DNA from: an uncultured Devosia sp.
Lineage (GTDB): Bacteria; Pseudomonadota; Alphaproteobacteria; Rhizobiales; Devosiaceae
Assembly: GCF_913055165.1 (NCBI RefSeq)
Contig: NZ_CAJXJS010000021.1
Coordinates: forward strand, 1-63,020
DNA: 63,020 nucleotides
Direction: 5' to 3'
The position numbers were made by a program, and so were the translations under genes. Positions 51,762 through 61,401 of this stretch are shown piece after piece (position 1 is the first letter of the stretch; each line of letters begins with the position of its first letter). Under the pieces are notes generated by a model. The model worked only from the letters and a program-made list of their open reading frames with translations. It ran no database searches and was not told where the DNA came from.

Positions 51762-52733
51762 ATGGAAAAAAGGCCGCACCTCGATATTCTGCTCTGCGCA
51801 CCGCGCGGATTTTGCGCTGGCGTCGATCGCGCAATCCAGATTGTGGAACTGGCGCTTGAGAAATACGGGGCACCGGTCTATGTGCGCCACGCCATCGTGC
51901 ACAACAAATATGTGGTTGAGGGCCTCAAGGCCAAGGGCGCGGTGTTTGTCGAAGAACTCGACGAGATTCCAGACACCGAGGCGCCGGTGGTTTTCTCGGC
52001 CCATGGCGTGCCCAAGAGCGTGCCGGCTGAGGCCAGGACCCGCAACATGTTCTTCCTCGACGCCACCTGCCCGCTGGTGAGCAAGGTGCATGTGGAGGCC
52101 TCGCGCCATTTTGAGGAAGGCCATGAGATCGTCCTGATCGGCCATGCCGGTCACCCCGAAGTGATCGGCACGATGGGCCAGTTGCCCGAGGGGGCGGTGA
52201 CGCTGATCGAGACCGTGGAGGATGCCAACGCCTTCACCCCGCGTGACCCGGAGACCCTTGCCTTTGTGACCCAGACGACCCTGAGTGTCGACGACACACG
52301 GGAGATCGTATCGGCGCTCAAGACGCGTTTCCCCGCGATCAATGGTCCGCACAAGGAAGACATTTGCTACGCCACTACCAACCGGCAAGAGGCCATCAAA
52401 GCCGTGGCACCGCTGGTCGATGCGATGATCGTGGTGGGCTCGCCCCACTCCTCCAATTCTCAGCGTCTCGTGGAAGTGGCCCTGCGCAATGGCTGCAAGG
52501 TCGCTACGCTCGTCGACCGGGCCAGCGAGATCGACTGGTCGATCTATGGCAATATTGCCTCGCTGGGCGTCAGCGCCGGGGCCTCGGCACCGGAAAGCCT
52601 GGTCGAAGAGGTGATCGACGCTTTCGCCGAGCGGTATGACGTCAAGGTCGAGACCAAGACCACGGCCGAAGAACACATTGCCTTCAACATTCCCCGCGTG
52701 CTGCGCAATCTCGAAGCGGCCTCGGGGCGATGA
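51762..52733 (+). CDS. ispH: 4-hydroxy-3-methylbut-2-enyl diphosphate reductase
   Basis: A 323-residue enzyme for the last step of the MEP isoprenoid pathway. The three Fe-S-ligand Cys regions are present: [18 protein letters not shown] (ligand Cys18), [12 protein letters not shown] and [12 protein letters not shown], with the [19 protein letters not shown] and [10 protein letters not shown] active-site loops. An upstream GTG at 51687 would add 25 poorly conserved residues, so ATG 51762 is preferred. Its stop overlaps the GNAT gene by four bases. Confidence 0.97.
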   Translation: MEKRPHLDILLCAPRGFCAGVDRAIQIVELALEKYGAPVYVRHAIVHNKYVVEGLKAKGAVFVEELDEIPDTEAPVVFSAHGVPKSVPAEARTRNMFFLDATCPLVSKVHVEASRHFEEGHEIVLIGHAGHPEVIGTMGQLPEGAVTLIETVEDANAFTPRDPETLAFVTQTTLSVDDTREIVSALKTRFPAINGPHKEDICYATTNRQEAIKAVAPLVDAMIVVGSPHSSNSQRLVEVALRNGCKVATLVDRASEIDWSIYGNIASLGVSAGASAPESLVEEVIDAFAERYDVKVETKTTAEEHIAFNIPRVLRNLEAASGR

Positions 52734-53254
52734 GCCTGGATCTGTTCGAGACCGAGCGGCTGGTGCTATCCGGCTGGCGGATGGATCAGCTTGACGATCT
52801 GGTCGCCCTGCATGGCAATCCCAATGTGTCGCGATATCTGACCGCGAGCGGAGCGCCTTGGACGCGGGAGCAGGCGGAGGCCGCCCTCAGCGGCTGGATC
52901 GAACTGTTCGAAACGCGGCAACTGGGCAAGCTGCGCCTGACCCGAAAAAGCGATGGGAAATTCATTGGCCGTGCCGGCTACGGCATTTATCCCCGTACCG
53001 GAGAACCCGAGATAGGCTTTGCCCTGTTCGAGGAGCATCACGGGGCGGGTTATGCGACGGAAGCGGCGGCGGGCTTGCGGGACTGGATCTTCCGGGAGAC
53101 CAGTGCCAACCACTTTATCGGCTTTGCCGACACCAGGAACGCCCCGTCCCTCGCCGTCCTTAAAAGGATCGGCATGGAAGAAACGCATGTCGAGACTGAA
53201 CCGCACGGGCTCATCTGCCAGTTCCACATCTACTACCGGCCGGCCGATGTCTGA
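52730..53254 (+). CDS. GNAT-family N-acetyltransferase (RimJ/RimL-like)
   Basis: A 174-residue acetyltransferase. The start [20 protein letters not shown] and acetyl-CoA-binding [36 protein letters not shown] are typical of the RimJ/RimL group, and [22 protein letters not shown] is the C-terminal family motif. Acceptor unknown (protein N-terminus or small molecule). It is coupled to ispH by an ATGA overlap and to rnhA by an 8-base overlap. Confidence 0.92.
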   Translation: MSLDLFETERLVLSGWRMDQLDDLVALHGNPNVSRYLTASGAPWTREQAEAALSGWIELFETRQLGKLRLTRKSDGKFIGRAGYGIYPRTGEPEIGFALFEEHHGAGYATEAAAGLRDWIFRETSANHFIGFADTRNAPSLAVLKRIGMEETHVETEPHGLICQFHIYYRPADV

Positions 53255-53717
53255 CAGGGTCACTATCCACACCGATGGCGCCTGTTCGGGCAATCCGGGC
53301 CCCGGCGGCTGGGGCGCCATCCTGCAGTTCGGCAAGCACCGCAAGGAATTGAACGGCGGCGAGGCGCTGACCACCAACAACAAGATGGAATTGACCGCCG
53401 CCATCGAAGCGCTCAACGCGCTCACCCGGCCTTGCGCCGTGGACCTTCATACCGACAGCCAATATGTCAAGAATGGCGTGCAGAGCTGGATCCACGGCTG
53501 GAAGCGCAATGGCTGGCGCACCGCCGACAAGAAGCCAGTCAAGAACGTGGAACTGTGGCAGGCGCTGGACGAGGCCACCAAGCGGCACGATATCACCTGG
53601 CACTGGGTCAAGGGCCACGCCGGAGACGAACTCAACGAACGCGCCGACGAGCTGGCGCGCGACGGCATGGCGCCGTTCAAGAAAAAGAAGGTCGAGGGCT
53701 TTACGCCGCCGTTTTAG
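53247..53717 (+). CDS. rnhA: Ribonuclease HI
   Basis: A 156-residue type 1 RNase H that degrades RNA in RNA-DNA hybrids. The catalytic acidic residues are Asp10 ([17 protein letters not shown]), Glu ([13 protein letters not shown]), Asp ([12 protein letters not shown]) and the last Asp ([10 protein letters not shown]), with the basic-protrusion region [17 protein letters not shown]. Length matches the family. The 3' end overlaps the convergent DUF808 gene by 17 bases. Confidence 0.97.
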   Translation: MSDRVTIHTDGACSGNPGPGGWGAILQFGKHRKELNGGEALTTNNKMELTAAIEALNALTRPCAVDLHTDSQYVKNGVQSWIHGWKRNGWRTADKKPVKNVELWQALDEATKRHDITWHWVKGHAGDELNERADELARDGMAPFKKKKVEGFTPPF

Positions 53718-54693
53718 GCCGCTTGGGCAAGAGTTTCTTGATGGTGGCCCAGACCGGACTGATGACGTAGCCCACTACCGGGATCAGCAGCGCGCCAAGC
53801 GCCAGGCCGATGACGAAATCCACCAAAGCGGTGGCCAGCCACCCGGCCACCTCGGCAATGGCCGGGAATGCCTGTTCGGCCCAGTGGGCAGCGGCTTCGA
53901 TGACATGTTCCGGGCCGGCGATGCCGAATTCGTAAAGGCCATGGGCGATGATGGAACCACCGACCCAGGTCATGGCGGCAGTGCCGACGAGACTGAGGCC
54001 CTGCATGAAGACCGGCATGGCGACGACGATGCCGCGCCCCGCGGACCGGCCGACGCCCGTTCGCGCGGTTTTGGCCAGCCACAACCCGAAATCGTCGGCC
54101 TTGATGATCAGCGCCACTGCGCCATAGACCAGAACGGTGATCCCCACCCCGGCGACCGCCAGAATGGCGGCGCGGGACCAGAAGTCGGGGACTTCAATGG
54201 CGGCGAGAATGATGGTCATGATCTCGGCCGAGAGGATGAAGTCGGTCTTGATCGCCCCGGCGATCTTCTGCTCTTCCAGCGAGTCCGGTGCGATGGCTGT
54301 ATGCTCGATCGCGGCCTCGTGCTTTTCCGCCTCGTGCGGCGCGAAGAGGTGGAAGACCTTCTCGGCGCCCTCGTAGCAAAGATAGGCGCCGCCGACCATC
54401 AGAAGCGGTGTGATCAGCCAGGGCAGGAAGACGGAAAGCAGCAGCGCTGCTGGAAGCAGGAACAGCAATTTGTTCCTGATCGAACCCCAGGCGATCCTGC
54501 CGATGATGGGCAGCTCGCGTTCGGCCGTGAAGCCCTTGACATAGCTCGGGGTGACGGCCGCGTCGTCGATCACCGCCCCGGCGGCCTTGGCGCTGGCCTT
54601 GGCAGCCTGCCCCGCCACGTCGTCCAGCGAGGCCGCCGCCACCTTCACCAGGCCTGCAACGTCATCGAGGAGTGCGAGAAGGCCGACCGACAT
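53701..54693 (-). CDS. DUF808 membrane protein
   Basis: A 330-residue inner-membrane protein of the DUF808 family. It starts [20 protein letters not shown], the usual motif, followed by [22 protein letters not shown] and about seven helices. Family members occur in many proteobacteria without assigned function. It is located between rnhA (convergent) and glyS (same strand, 63-base gap). Confidence 0.9.
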   Translation of the reverse strand: MSVGLLALLDDVAGLVKVAAASLDDVAGQAAKASAKAAGAVIDDAAVTPSYVKGFTAERELPIIGRIAWGSIRNKLLFLLPAALLLSVFLPWLITPLLMVGGAYLCYEGAEKVFHLFAPHEAEKHEAAIEHTAIAPDSLEEQKIAGAIKTDFILSAEIMTIILAAIEVPDFWSRAAILAVAGVGITVLVYGAVALIIKADDFGLWLAKTARTGVGRSAGRGIVVAMPVFMQGLSLVGTAAMTWVGGSIIAHGLYEFGIAGPEHVIEAAAHWAEQAFPAIAEVAGWLATALVDFVIGLALGALLIPVVGYVISPVWATIKKLLPKRPKTAA

Positions 54694-54756
54694 GAATGCC
54701 CCGCTTGGCTATTGGTGGAAGACAAGAGCCGGACCGCGTGTGCCCGGCTCCCGATG

Positions 54757-56781
54757 CTATCCGGCAACCTTCCCGAAATCGGCCACCAGATGCATGGTAT
54801 CGCGCAAGCGGGCCAGAAGATTGAGGCGATTGGCGCGGACCGCCGGGTCGACATCATTGACCAGAACCGCCTCGAAGAAGGCATCGACAGGCGCGCGCAG
54901 GGTGGCCAGCTCGGCCATGGCGCCCTTGTAGTCGTCTTTTGCCACATGGGCCGCCACGGCCGCATGAACGCCATCGATCGCGAACGCCAGCGCGGTTTCT
55001 TCGGGCTGCTTCAGCGCCGACAGATCGACGGAGCCGTCATAGGCCTTGCCGTCCTTCTTTTCTTCAGCGGCCAGGATATTGGCGGCGCGCTTGTAGCCGG
55101 CCAGCAGATTGGCGCCATCGTCGCTGGACAAGAGCGACGAGAGGGCCTCAGCCCGCTGGGTAATCTGCAAGATGTCATTGCTCTCGGCCGAAATCACCGC
55201 ATCGACGAGGTCGTGGCGCGCGCCGGCATCGCGCAGCGTGACCTTCAGGCGATCATGGAAGAAGGCCAGAAGGTCCGGCTCAACCTCAAGCGGGAACTTC
55301 AGCCCATTCTCGGTGATGATGCGAATGACACCCAGCGCTGCGCGACGCAATGCGAAGGGATCGCGCGAGCCGGTCGGCTTTTCATCGATCGACCAGAAAC
55401 CGGACAGCACATTGAGCTTGTCGGCCAAGGCTACTGCGATCGAGACCGGTTCGGTCGGCACGCGGTCGGAGGGGCCCAGCGGCTTGTAGTGCATCTCGAT
55501 GGCATTGGCGATGGCGGTCGGCTCCTTCTGGGCGGTCGCATAATAGCGCCCCATCAGGCCCTGCAGTTCGGGGAACTCGCCGACCATGCCGGTGACGAGA
55601 TCGGCCTTGGCCAACATGGCGGCACGCTTGGCCAGTTCGACATCGGCCCCCACCTTGGGCGCTATTTCGGCAGCCAGGTGGACAAGACGCTCGACCATGG
55701 CAAACTGGCTGCCCAACTTGGCGTGGAACACCATATCTTCCAGCTTGGGCAGGCCATGCTCCAGCGGAATGGCCAGATCGCCCTGATAGAAGAAGGCGGC
55801 GTCGGAAAGGCGGGCGCGGATGACGCGCTCATTGCCAGCCACCACAACGGCGCCACCATCGGCGGGGATGGTGTTGGCGGTGATGATGAAATTGGGCGCA
55901 AGCTTGCCTGAGGCGTCGCGCAGGCAGAAGCATTTCTGGTTGGCGCGAATGGTGGCGATAATGACTTCCTCGGGCAGTTTTAGGAAATCAGGGTCGAACG
56001 ACCCCATCATCACATTGGGCCACTCGACCAGGCCCGCCACCTCTTCGAGCAGGCCTTCGTCGTGGATGACGGTCAGGCCCTGTGCGAAGGCGAGATTGTC
56101 GGCGTCGGTGCGGATGATGTCCTTGCGGCGATCAATATCGAGCACGACCTTGGCGCGCTCGAGGGCGGTCTGGTAGTCGTCCAGACGCTTCACGCGAATG
56201 GCGTCGGGCGACAGGAAGCGATGGCCGAAGGTGGTTTGCCCCGATTCCAGCCCGGCCACGGAAAACGGCACCACGACGGGTTCATCATTCTCGGTGCCGA
56301 ACGTGGCAGTGACGGCACGCAGGGGACGCACCCAGTTGAAGCTGCCCGAACCCCAGCGCATGGATTTGGCCCAGCCGAAATCGGTCATCACCTTGGGCAG
56401 GATGCCAGACAACAGGTCCACGGCGTCGGCGCCCGGCCGCTCGATAACCGCCACGTAGAAATCGCCCTTTTTCGGGTCGCTTTCGATCTTCGCCTGGTCG
56501 ATCGAGCTCAGCCCAGCCGAGCGCAGGAAACCGTCAATGGCCGGTTGCGGCGCGCCGACCTTGGGACCTTTCTTTTCCTCGCGCGTATCGGGTGAGCGCG
56601 CAGGCAGGCCCGACACCGAAAGCGCCAGACGGCGCGGCGTGACAAAGGCCTTGGCGCCTTCATAGACCAGGCCCACATCGACAAGTGCGTTGGTGACGGC
56701 TTTCTTGAGGTCCTCGGCCGCACGGCGCTGGAAGCGGGCGGGAATTTCCTCGGAGAAGAGTTCGAGCAGCAGTTCGGGCAT
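54757..56781 (-). CDS. glyS: Glycine-tRNA ligase beta subunit
   Basis: A 674-residue beta subunit of the bacterial alpha2-beta2 glycyl-tRNA synthetase. The N-terminal [40 protein letters not shown] and [19 protein letters not shown] are standard, and the C-terminal part is the helical tRNA-binding/HD-like region ending with [21 protein letters not shown] 56781 was preferred; the in-frame TTG at 56790 is only nine bases longer. The partner glyQ is unusually distant, at 60180-61103 on the same strand. Confidence 0.97.
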   Translation of the reverse strand: MPELLLELFSEEIPARFQRRAAEDLKKAVTNALVDVGLVYEGAKAFVTPRRLALSVSGLPARSPDTREEKKGPKVGAPQPAIDGFLRSAGLSSIDQAKIESDPKKGDFYVAVIERPGADAVDLLSGILPKVMTDFGWAKSMRWGSGSFNWVRPLRAVTATFGTENDEPVVVPFSVAGLESGQTTFGHRFLSPDAIRVKRLDDYQTALERAKVVLDIDRRKDIIRTDADNLAFAQGLTVIHDEGLLEEVAGLVEWPNVMMGSFDPDFLKLPEEVIIATIRANQKCFCLRDASGKLAPNFIITANTIPADGGAVVVAGNERVIRARLSDAAFFYQGDLAIPLEHGLPKLEDMVFHAKLGSQFAMVERLVHLAAEIAPKVGADVELAKRAAMLAKADLVTGMVGEFPELQGLMGRYYATAQKEPTAIANAIEMHYKPLGPSDRVPTEPVSIAVALADKLNVLSGFWSIDEKPTGSRDPFALRRAALGVIRIITENGLKFPLEVEPDLLAFFHDRLKVTLRDAGARHDLVDAVISAESNDILQITQRAEALSSLLSSDDGANLLAGYKRAANILAAEEKKDGKAYDGSVDLSALKQPEETALAFAIDGVHAAVAAHVAKDDYKGAMAELATLRAPVDAFFEAVLVNDVDPAVRANRLNLLARLRDTMHLVADFGKVAG

Positions 56782-56861
56782 GAAGGGCAACCGGTTGTCT
56801 TGGGCGTGTGCGTGATTAGCGCGGGGGCGCGGGGATGTCTATCGGCTGGGGAACGCTTTGG

Positions 56862-58775
56862 CTACCAGCCGCCGCCACCGCCGCCGCCACCTCCACCGCC
56901 TGACGAGCCGCCGCCGCCGGAGCCGGATGAGCTGGCCTGGACCGGCTGGGCGGCCACCATGGCGGCCGCCATGCCGGATGATGCCGTTGCCACGGCCTTG
57001 GCGATATTACCGGAATTGAACGAGCGGCTGCCGGAATACCAGTGTGGCGAATAGGAACCGCCTTCGGCATCGCTGACCGCATGGCGGGCCAGTTCGGCCT
57101 CGAAATGCTCCGACCACGGCTTTTCCACGCCCAGCGCGATGGCGTAGGGCAGGATGCGCTCGAAGCGTTCGACGGTCATGGGCGGTTCATTGACGATATT
57201 GAGGCGGTTCTTCTCGGCCGTTTCGAGGTAGAGCTTGAAGCCATCGATCTCGTCCATGACCTTGCGCCCCTGCACCGTGGGCGCCCGCATGAGCACGGCG
57301 AAGACGACGCAGATCAATACCATCGACCCAGCGGCCAGGGCGGCCGAGTTGATGGTGAAACCGGTAAAGGTTTCGAGCAGTCCGCCCCCCATGTTGAAGG
57401 CAAATATGCCGACGAAGATCAGTGTGATGAAGCGCTGGATGGCGCCGCCTGACCGGATGACGCCGAAGATGACCCCGCCGATGACACCCATAAAGACGCC
57501 ACCGAAAACGGCGGCGAAGAGCCAGATAGGCTCAAGCACGTCGAACACCACCATGCCCACGATCATCGCGGCGGCGAGCACGAAGCCGAAGCCGGCAAAG
57601 CCCCAATTGTTGTTGAACCAGACCTGGCGGTTCTCGCTCTCTATGGCGCTGGTAAATTCGGTGCGCTTGGTGCCCAGATCCTTGCCATTGGCCTTGTCGA
57701 ACGTCACGGCGCCGCGGCTGTCGAAATAGGAGAACAGCACCTGTTCGCCGACTGGCAGTTTGGCTTCAGGTCGCTTGCCGGTCACCGAGACCGTCAGCGT
57801 CTTGCCTGGATTGCGGACGGAAACCAGGCCCTTCACCCCGAGATTGAAGATGGCCGCGGTCATGGCTGTCCAGCCCGCGTTGGAAAAGCCCCATTTGTGC
57901 ACATAATGGGTCAGCGCCGGGGAGAAGTCGCGGGGCGGATGAAACAGCGGAATGATCGTGCCCTTGGGCGGATCGCGGCCGACGCGCATCCAGGCGGTGA
58001 AGCTGTAGACCAGCAACAGGATGACGGCCAGAACTGGCAGCCAGGCCTCGCGCAGGTCTGAAGCGGTCTGCAACAGGGCATCCATTCCCTCTGGATAGCT
58101 GACCACGCCCTTCTGGAAGGAAACGGCAAAGCTCATGCCTTCCCCGGGCGCCAGCACCCTCTGGGTCCTGAAGATCGCAGTGGTGTCGCTTTCCCGGGTC
58201 ATTGATACGGCGCGTTCCCGCGAGCCAACAGCACCGGTATAGGCGGCCATATCCTCGATCACGGCGGCTTCGGGCAGGCGTACGCGCGCCACCGAGGTCA
58301 ATATGGGAAAGTCCCAGTAATTGCCGGTGGCGTTCCAATACACTTCATCGCCCATGCCATCGGCCGTGGGCCGCGCCATCCGGTTCATGGTGTAGTTGAT
58401 GGTGTAGCGGTGCTCGCCGGTGCGCAGAAAGACATCCGGGTCGCCGATCCAGATGCGCTGGAAATCCCCCATGCGCTCGACCCGGAACATTTCGGGTTGG
58501 CCATCGCGCGTGACGGCCTCGACATCGAGATCGATGCGGATCTTGTTGCCGCTTTCGCCCAGCATGGTCACGGGAATGTCGCGATAGATGCCGCGCCGGA
58601 TCTGGTTGCCCTCGGCATTGACGTCGATGGTTTCCAGAACGTCGACAGACCCGTCGGTGCGCAATTGCACATCGGACGCGAAGGCGCGGATTTCCTCGCG
58701 GGCCATGGCGGGCATGGCGAGGGCGAGAATGGCCAGCAGGATGGCGAACAGGCGGGGGAACATGGAGAGTTTCAT
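56862..58775 (-). CDS. DUF2207 predicted membrane protein
   Basis: A 637-residue protein. A signal peptide (about residues 5-22, LFAILLAILALAMPAMA) precedes a periplasmic DUF2207 domain (about 25-240: AFASDVQLRTDGSVDVLETIDV and QIRRGIYRDIPV). Then follow a helix at about 255-275, a cytoplasmic part, a helix cluster near 390-480 and a polar segment ending in a glycine-rich tail (GGGGSSGGGGGG then W). This domain order is typical of DUF2207 proteins, often paired with LemA, as here. Function unknown; envelope role likely. ATG 58775 has GAGGA upstream. Confidence 0.9.
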   Translation of the reverse strand: MKLSMFPRLFAILLAILALAMPAMAREEIRAFASDVQLRTDGSVDVLETIDVNAEGNQIRRGIYRDIPVTMLGESGNKIRIDLDVEAVTRDGQPEMFRVERMGDFQRIWIGDPDVFLRTGEHRYTINYTMNRMARPTADGMGDEVYWNATGNYWDFPILTSVARVRLPEAAVIEDMAAYTGAVGSRERAVSMTRESDTTAIFRTQRVLAPGEGMSFAVSFQKGVVSYPEGMDALLQTASDLREAWLPVLAVILLLVYSFTAWMRVGRDPPKGTIIPLFHPPRDFSPALTHYVHKWGFSNAGWTAMTAAIFNLGVKGLVSVRNPGKTLTVSVTGKRPEAKLPVGEQVLFSYFDSRGAVTFDKANGKDLGTKRTEFTSAIESENRQVWFNNNWGFAGFGFVLAAAMIVGMVVFDVLEPIWLFAAVFGGVFMGVIGGVIFGVIRSGGAIQRFITLIFVGIFAFNMGGGLLETFTGFTINSAALAAGSMVLICVVFAVLMRAPTVQGRKVMDEIDGFKLYLETAEKNRLNIVNEPPMTVERFERILPYAIALGVEKPWSEHFEAELARHAVSDAEGGSYSPHWYSGSRSFNSGNIAKAVATASSGMAAAMVAAQPVQASSSGSGGGGSSGGGGGGGGGGGW

Positions 58776-58803
58776 GGGTGCCGGTGTTTCCTCACACTCG
58801 TAA

Positions 58804-58872
58804 GCATCCCGGCCTGAAGCCGGAATCCATCTCGATATCTCAGGATGGCCCCCCGCCTTCACCAGGGTGACA
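58804..58872. repeat. REP-like dispersed repeat, DUF2207-lemA gap
   Basis: CATCCCGGCCTGAAGCCGG contains a CCGGC/GCCGG hairpin (58809-58823), followed by GGATGG and a C-rich end with CACCAGGGTGA. The sequence style is that of short palindromic repeats widespread in alphaproteobacterial intergenic DNA. Confidence 0.6.
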
Positions 58873-58897
58873 GCCAGTGGGCATGGCCGCCGCTGTG

Positions 58898-59452
58898 CTA
58901 GAACTTGACCTGCGGGACGGCGCGGTCGGCTTCGTTCTCGAGTTCGAAATATTCTGCCTGCTCGAACTTGAACGCATTGGCGATCAGGTTCGAGGGGAAG
59001 CTTTCGACCTGGATATTAAGGTTGCGCACCGCGCCATTGTAGTAGCGGCGCGACATCTGGATTTCGTCTTCCACCTGCTGCAGAGCCGTCTGGAATTCGA
59101 GGAACGTGGTGTTGGCCTTGAGGTCGGGGTAGGCCTCAGCAACGGCGAGCAATCGGCCCAGAGCCGCGGAGAGCTCGCCTTCGGCCTTGGCGCGGGCTTC
59201 AGGGCCCGCCGAGGCGGCGCTGGTGGCCTTGGCACGGGCATTCACAACAGCTTCGAGCGTCTCGCGCTCATGGGCCATATAGCCCTTCACCGTCTCCATG
59301 AGATTGGGAATGAGGTCGGTGCGGCGCTTCAATTGCACATCGATGCCCGACCAGCCCTCGCGCACCATTTGCCTGTTGGAGACCAGCGAATTGTAGATGA
59401 CGATGGCGTAGCCGACCACGCCAACAACGAGAAGAAGAATGACCCATTCCAT
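58898..59452 (-). CDS. LemA-family protein
   Basis: A 184-residue protein with an N-terminal transmembrane helix (ILLLVVGVVGYAIVIYNSL, residues 4-22) and a helical bundle with the LemA motifs NRQMVREGWSGIDVQLKRRTDLIPNL and VEAYPDLKANTTFLEFQTALQQVEDEI. It is anchored in the inner membrane facing the periplasm. It is upstream of the DUF2207 gene and probably functions with it. Role not known. Confidence 0.93.
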   Translation of the reverse strand: MEWVILLLVVGVVGYAIVIYNSLVSNRQMVREGWSGIDVQLKRRTDLIPNLMETVKGYMAHERETLEAVVNARAKATSAASAGPEARAKAEGELSAALGRLLAVAEAYPDLKANTTFLEFQTALQQVEDEIQMSRRYYNGAVRNLNIQVESFPSNLIANAFKFEQAEYFELENEADRAVPQVKF

Positions 59453-59756
59453 GATTGCGCTCCCTCAAGCGATATGCGGCGCAAACTGGCATTGTGGCCG
59501 GGGCTTTGCAACGCTTGCGTGGCCATGGCCTTGACTTCCCGCCGCCAATCCCTAGCTTTTAAGGCATGAACACGCGCCACTGGCATCGCTGCAGCTTCCT
59601 TCACGCAAGCTAACCACCCTAGGCATGCCCGCGCCGGAGCCTGCTTAGGGCTCCCGAACATCATGTTCTTACGCCGGCGCCCCGTTCCCAAAGACATTCT
59701 GGCCCACCGATTGCAGCGCTTTCGAGCGCGCCGGGGCATTCATAAAGGAAAGACCA
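59453..59756. promoter_or_regulatory. 304-base divergent lemA/rnk leader region with candidate leader peptide
   Basis: On the plus strand a TTGACT (59531-59536) with a 16-base spacer and TAGCTT (59553-59558) would start transcription at about 59566, where ATG begins a 15-codon reading frame (59566-59613: MNTRHWHRCSFLHAS), so it would be leaderless. Downstream, GGAGCC/GGCTCC (59636-59654) and GCGCCGG/CCGGCGC (59631-59680) are mutually exclusive stems, and AACATCATGTT is a small palindrome. This layout resembles a transcription attenuator or leader-peptide control of rnk; it is suggestive only. Confidence 0.4.
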
Positions 59757-60164
59757 ATGACTGAAATCCGCCGCGACCTGACCCCGCCCCTGACCCTGGG
59801 CAAGGCCGACCACGCCAAGCTCTATGCCCTGGGCGAAGCCGGGCTTGATCGCAATCCCGACCTGGCAGAGATCCTGCTCACCGAGCTCGATCGCGCCAAG
59901 GTGGTCAGCGATGCCAAGCTGCCCGACGGCGTGGTCCGCATGGGCTCGCGCGTTACCTATGAGACCAATTCGGGCCAGGAGCAGACCGTTACCCTGGTCT
60001 ATCCGGCCGACGCCGATATCGAGGCGGGCCGCATCTCGGTGATGACCCCGATCGGCGTCGCCCTGATCGGCCTCAAGGCCGGGCAGTCGATCACCTGGCA
60101 CGACCGCGCCGACAAGCGGCACAAGCTGACGGTGATCAAGGTCGAGGCACCTGTGGCGGCCTGA
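59757..60164 (+). CDS. rnk: Nucleoside diphosphate kinase regulator (Rnk, GreA/GreB C-terminal fold)
   Basis: A 135-residue protein: a short N-terminal coiled segment (about 1-45) and a GreA/B-like FKBP domain (about 50-135) with RMGSRVTYETNSGQEQTVTLVYP and ISVMTPIGVALIGLKAGQSI. Rnk proteins bind RNA polymerase near the secondary channel but lack the long coiled-coil tip. A long 5' leader with possible attenuation structures precedes it. Start ATG 59757 follows AAAGGAAAGA. Confidence 0.92.
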   Translation: MTEIRRDLTPPLTLGKADHAKLYALGEAGLDRNPDLAEILLTELDRAKVVSDAKLPDGVVRMGSRVTYETNSGQEQTVTLVYPADADIEAGRISVMTPIGVALIGLKAGQSITWHDRADKRHKLTVIKVEAPVAA

Positions 60165-60170
60165 TATCAA

Positions 60171-60193
60171 GCGGCGCGGTTATTCCGCGCCGC
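60171..60193. terminator. Hairpin at rnk/glyQ convergent junction
   Basis: A perfect 9-bp stem GCGGCGCGG/CCGCGCCGC with a 5-base loop TTATT, whose TTA is the complement of the glyQ stop codon. It fills the 15-base gap between two convergent genes. No T-tract, so termination may be factor-dependent. Confidence 0.45.
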
Positions 60194-61103
60194 CGCCGGC
60201 AGTTTGCAGCCAGGCTTCGCCGCAGGCCTTGGCCAGTTCGCGGATGCGCAGGATGTAGCTCTGGCGTTCGGTGACCGAGATCACGCCGCGCGCATCGAGC
60301 ATGTTGAAATTGTGCGAGGCCTTGACGACGTGCTCATAGGCCGGGATCGCCATGGTCTGGCGGTTGCCCTCGGCACCCTTTTCGAGAATTGAACGGCATT
60401 CCTTTTCCGCATCCTCGAAATGGCGGAACAGCATTTCGGTATCGGCCGCCTCGAAATTGTACTTCGAACTTTCCTGCTCGTTTTGCAGGAAGACATCACC
60501 ATAGGTGACCTTCTCGTCGCCGGTCCGGCCGTTGAAATTGAGGTCGTAGACGTTTTCCACGCCCTGCACATACATGGCGAGGCGTTCCAGACCATAGGTG
60601 ATCTCGCCCGGCACGGGGGAGCACTCAAAGCCGGCGACCTGCTGGAAATAGGTGAACTGGCTGACTTCCATGCCATCGCACCAGCACTCCCAACCCAGCC
60701 CCCAGGCCCCCAGGGTCGGGCTTTCCCAATCGTCCTCGACGAAGCGGATATCGTGCGCGGAGGCGTCGAGCCCGATGGCGGCCAGCGAGTCGAGATAGAG
60801 CTGCTGGATATTGTCGGGCGACGGCTTCAGGATGACCTGAAACTGATAGTAATGCTGCAGGCGATTGGGGTTCTCGCCATAGCGCCCATCGGTGGGCCGG
60901 CGGCTGGGCTGCACATAGGCGGCCTTCCAGTGCTTCGGACCCAGGGCGCGCAGAGTCGTGGCCGTGTGAAAGGTGCCAGCGCCCATCTGCATGTCATAGG
61001 GCTGCAGGACCACACAGCCCTGCTCGGCCCAGAAGTGCTGCAGCGTAAGAATCAGGCCCTGAAACGAATTCTTCGGGTCCATATGGGCGGGGCGAGCGGT
61101 CAT
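60180..61103 (-). CDS. glyQ: Glycine-tRNA ligase alpha subunit
   Basis: A 307-residue catalytic alpha subunit that makes glycyl-adenylate and charges tRNA-Gly with GlyS. Class II features are clear: [56 protein letters not shown] and the motif [25 protein letters not shown] 61103 is the usual start. It lies near sppA and a small membrane protein gene and is about 3.4 kb from glyS with rnk, lemA and DUF2207 between. Confidence 0.97.
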   Translation of the reverse strand: MTARPAHMDPKNSFQGLILTLQHFWAEQGCVVLQPYDMQMGAGTFHTATTLRALGPKHWKAAYVQPSRRPTDGRYGENPNRLQHYYQFQVILKPSPDNIQQLYLDSLAAIGLDASAHDIRFVEDDWESPTLGAWGLGWECWCDGMEVSQFTYFQQVAGFECSPVPGEITYGLERLAMYVQGVENVYDLNFNGRTGDEKVTYGDVFLQNEQESSKYNFEAADTEMLFRHFEDAEKECRSILEKGAEGNRQTMAIPAYEHVVKASHNFNMLDARGVISVTERQSYILRIRELAKACGEAWLQTAGGGAE

Positions 61104-61158
61104 GTCAGAAGTCCTGCAATTATGCGGGACAAAGCTCTAGTGGCGCAGGCCGAAGCGG

Positions 61159-61392
61159 TCAATGCCGCTTGTCCGCATCGCTCCCATCCTTGGGTCGATA
61201 GGTTCCGTCTTCGTCGCGCTTGAGGTCGATGACGCCCGGCTGGGCGCGCTCGGCGCGGTCGCGTTCCCGCGCCAGGCGCTTCGCCTCCTCGGCGTCCTGG
61301 TTGAACTTGGTCGACCAGTCTTTCCAGATGCGGCGCACGCCGAAATAGATCAGCAGGCCCAGTCCGACAAACAGCAATATGCGCAGCAGCAT
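61159..61392 (-). CDS. Small single-helix membrane protein
   Basis: A 77-residue protein with one N-terminal transmembrane helix (LLRILLFVGLGLLIYFGVR) followed by a charged coiled region (WKDWSTKFNQDAEEAKRLARERDRAER). It lies between sppA (9-base gap) and glyQ. Small proteins of this kind are commonly found at this place in Hyphomicrobiales. Function unknown. Confidence 0.75.
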   Translation of the reverse strand: MLLRILLFVGLGLLIYFGVRRIWKDWSTKFNQDAEEAKRLARERDRAERAQPGVIDLKRDEDGTYRPKDGSDADKRH

Positions 61393-61401
61393 CAGCGGCC
61401 C

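Noticed and set aside
53464..55911. Very long (815-codon) plus-strand open frame opposite rnhA end, DUF808 and glyS
   Set aside because: Low-complexity, Gly/Arg/Asp/His-rich translation opposite clearly conserved genes; an artefact of high GC content.
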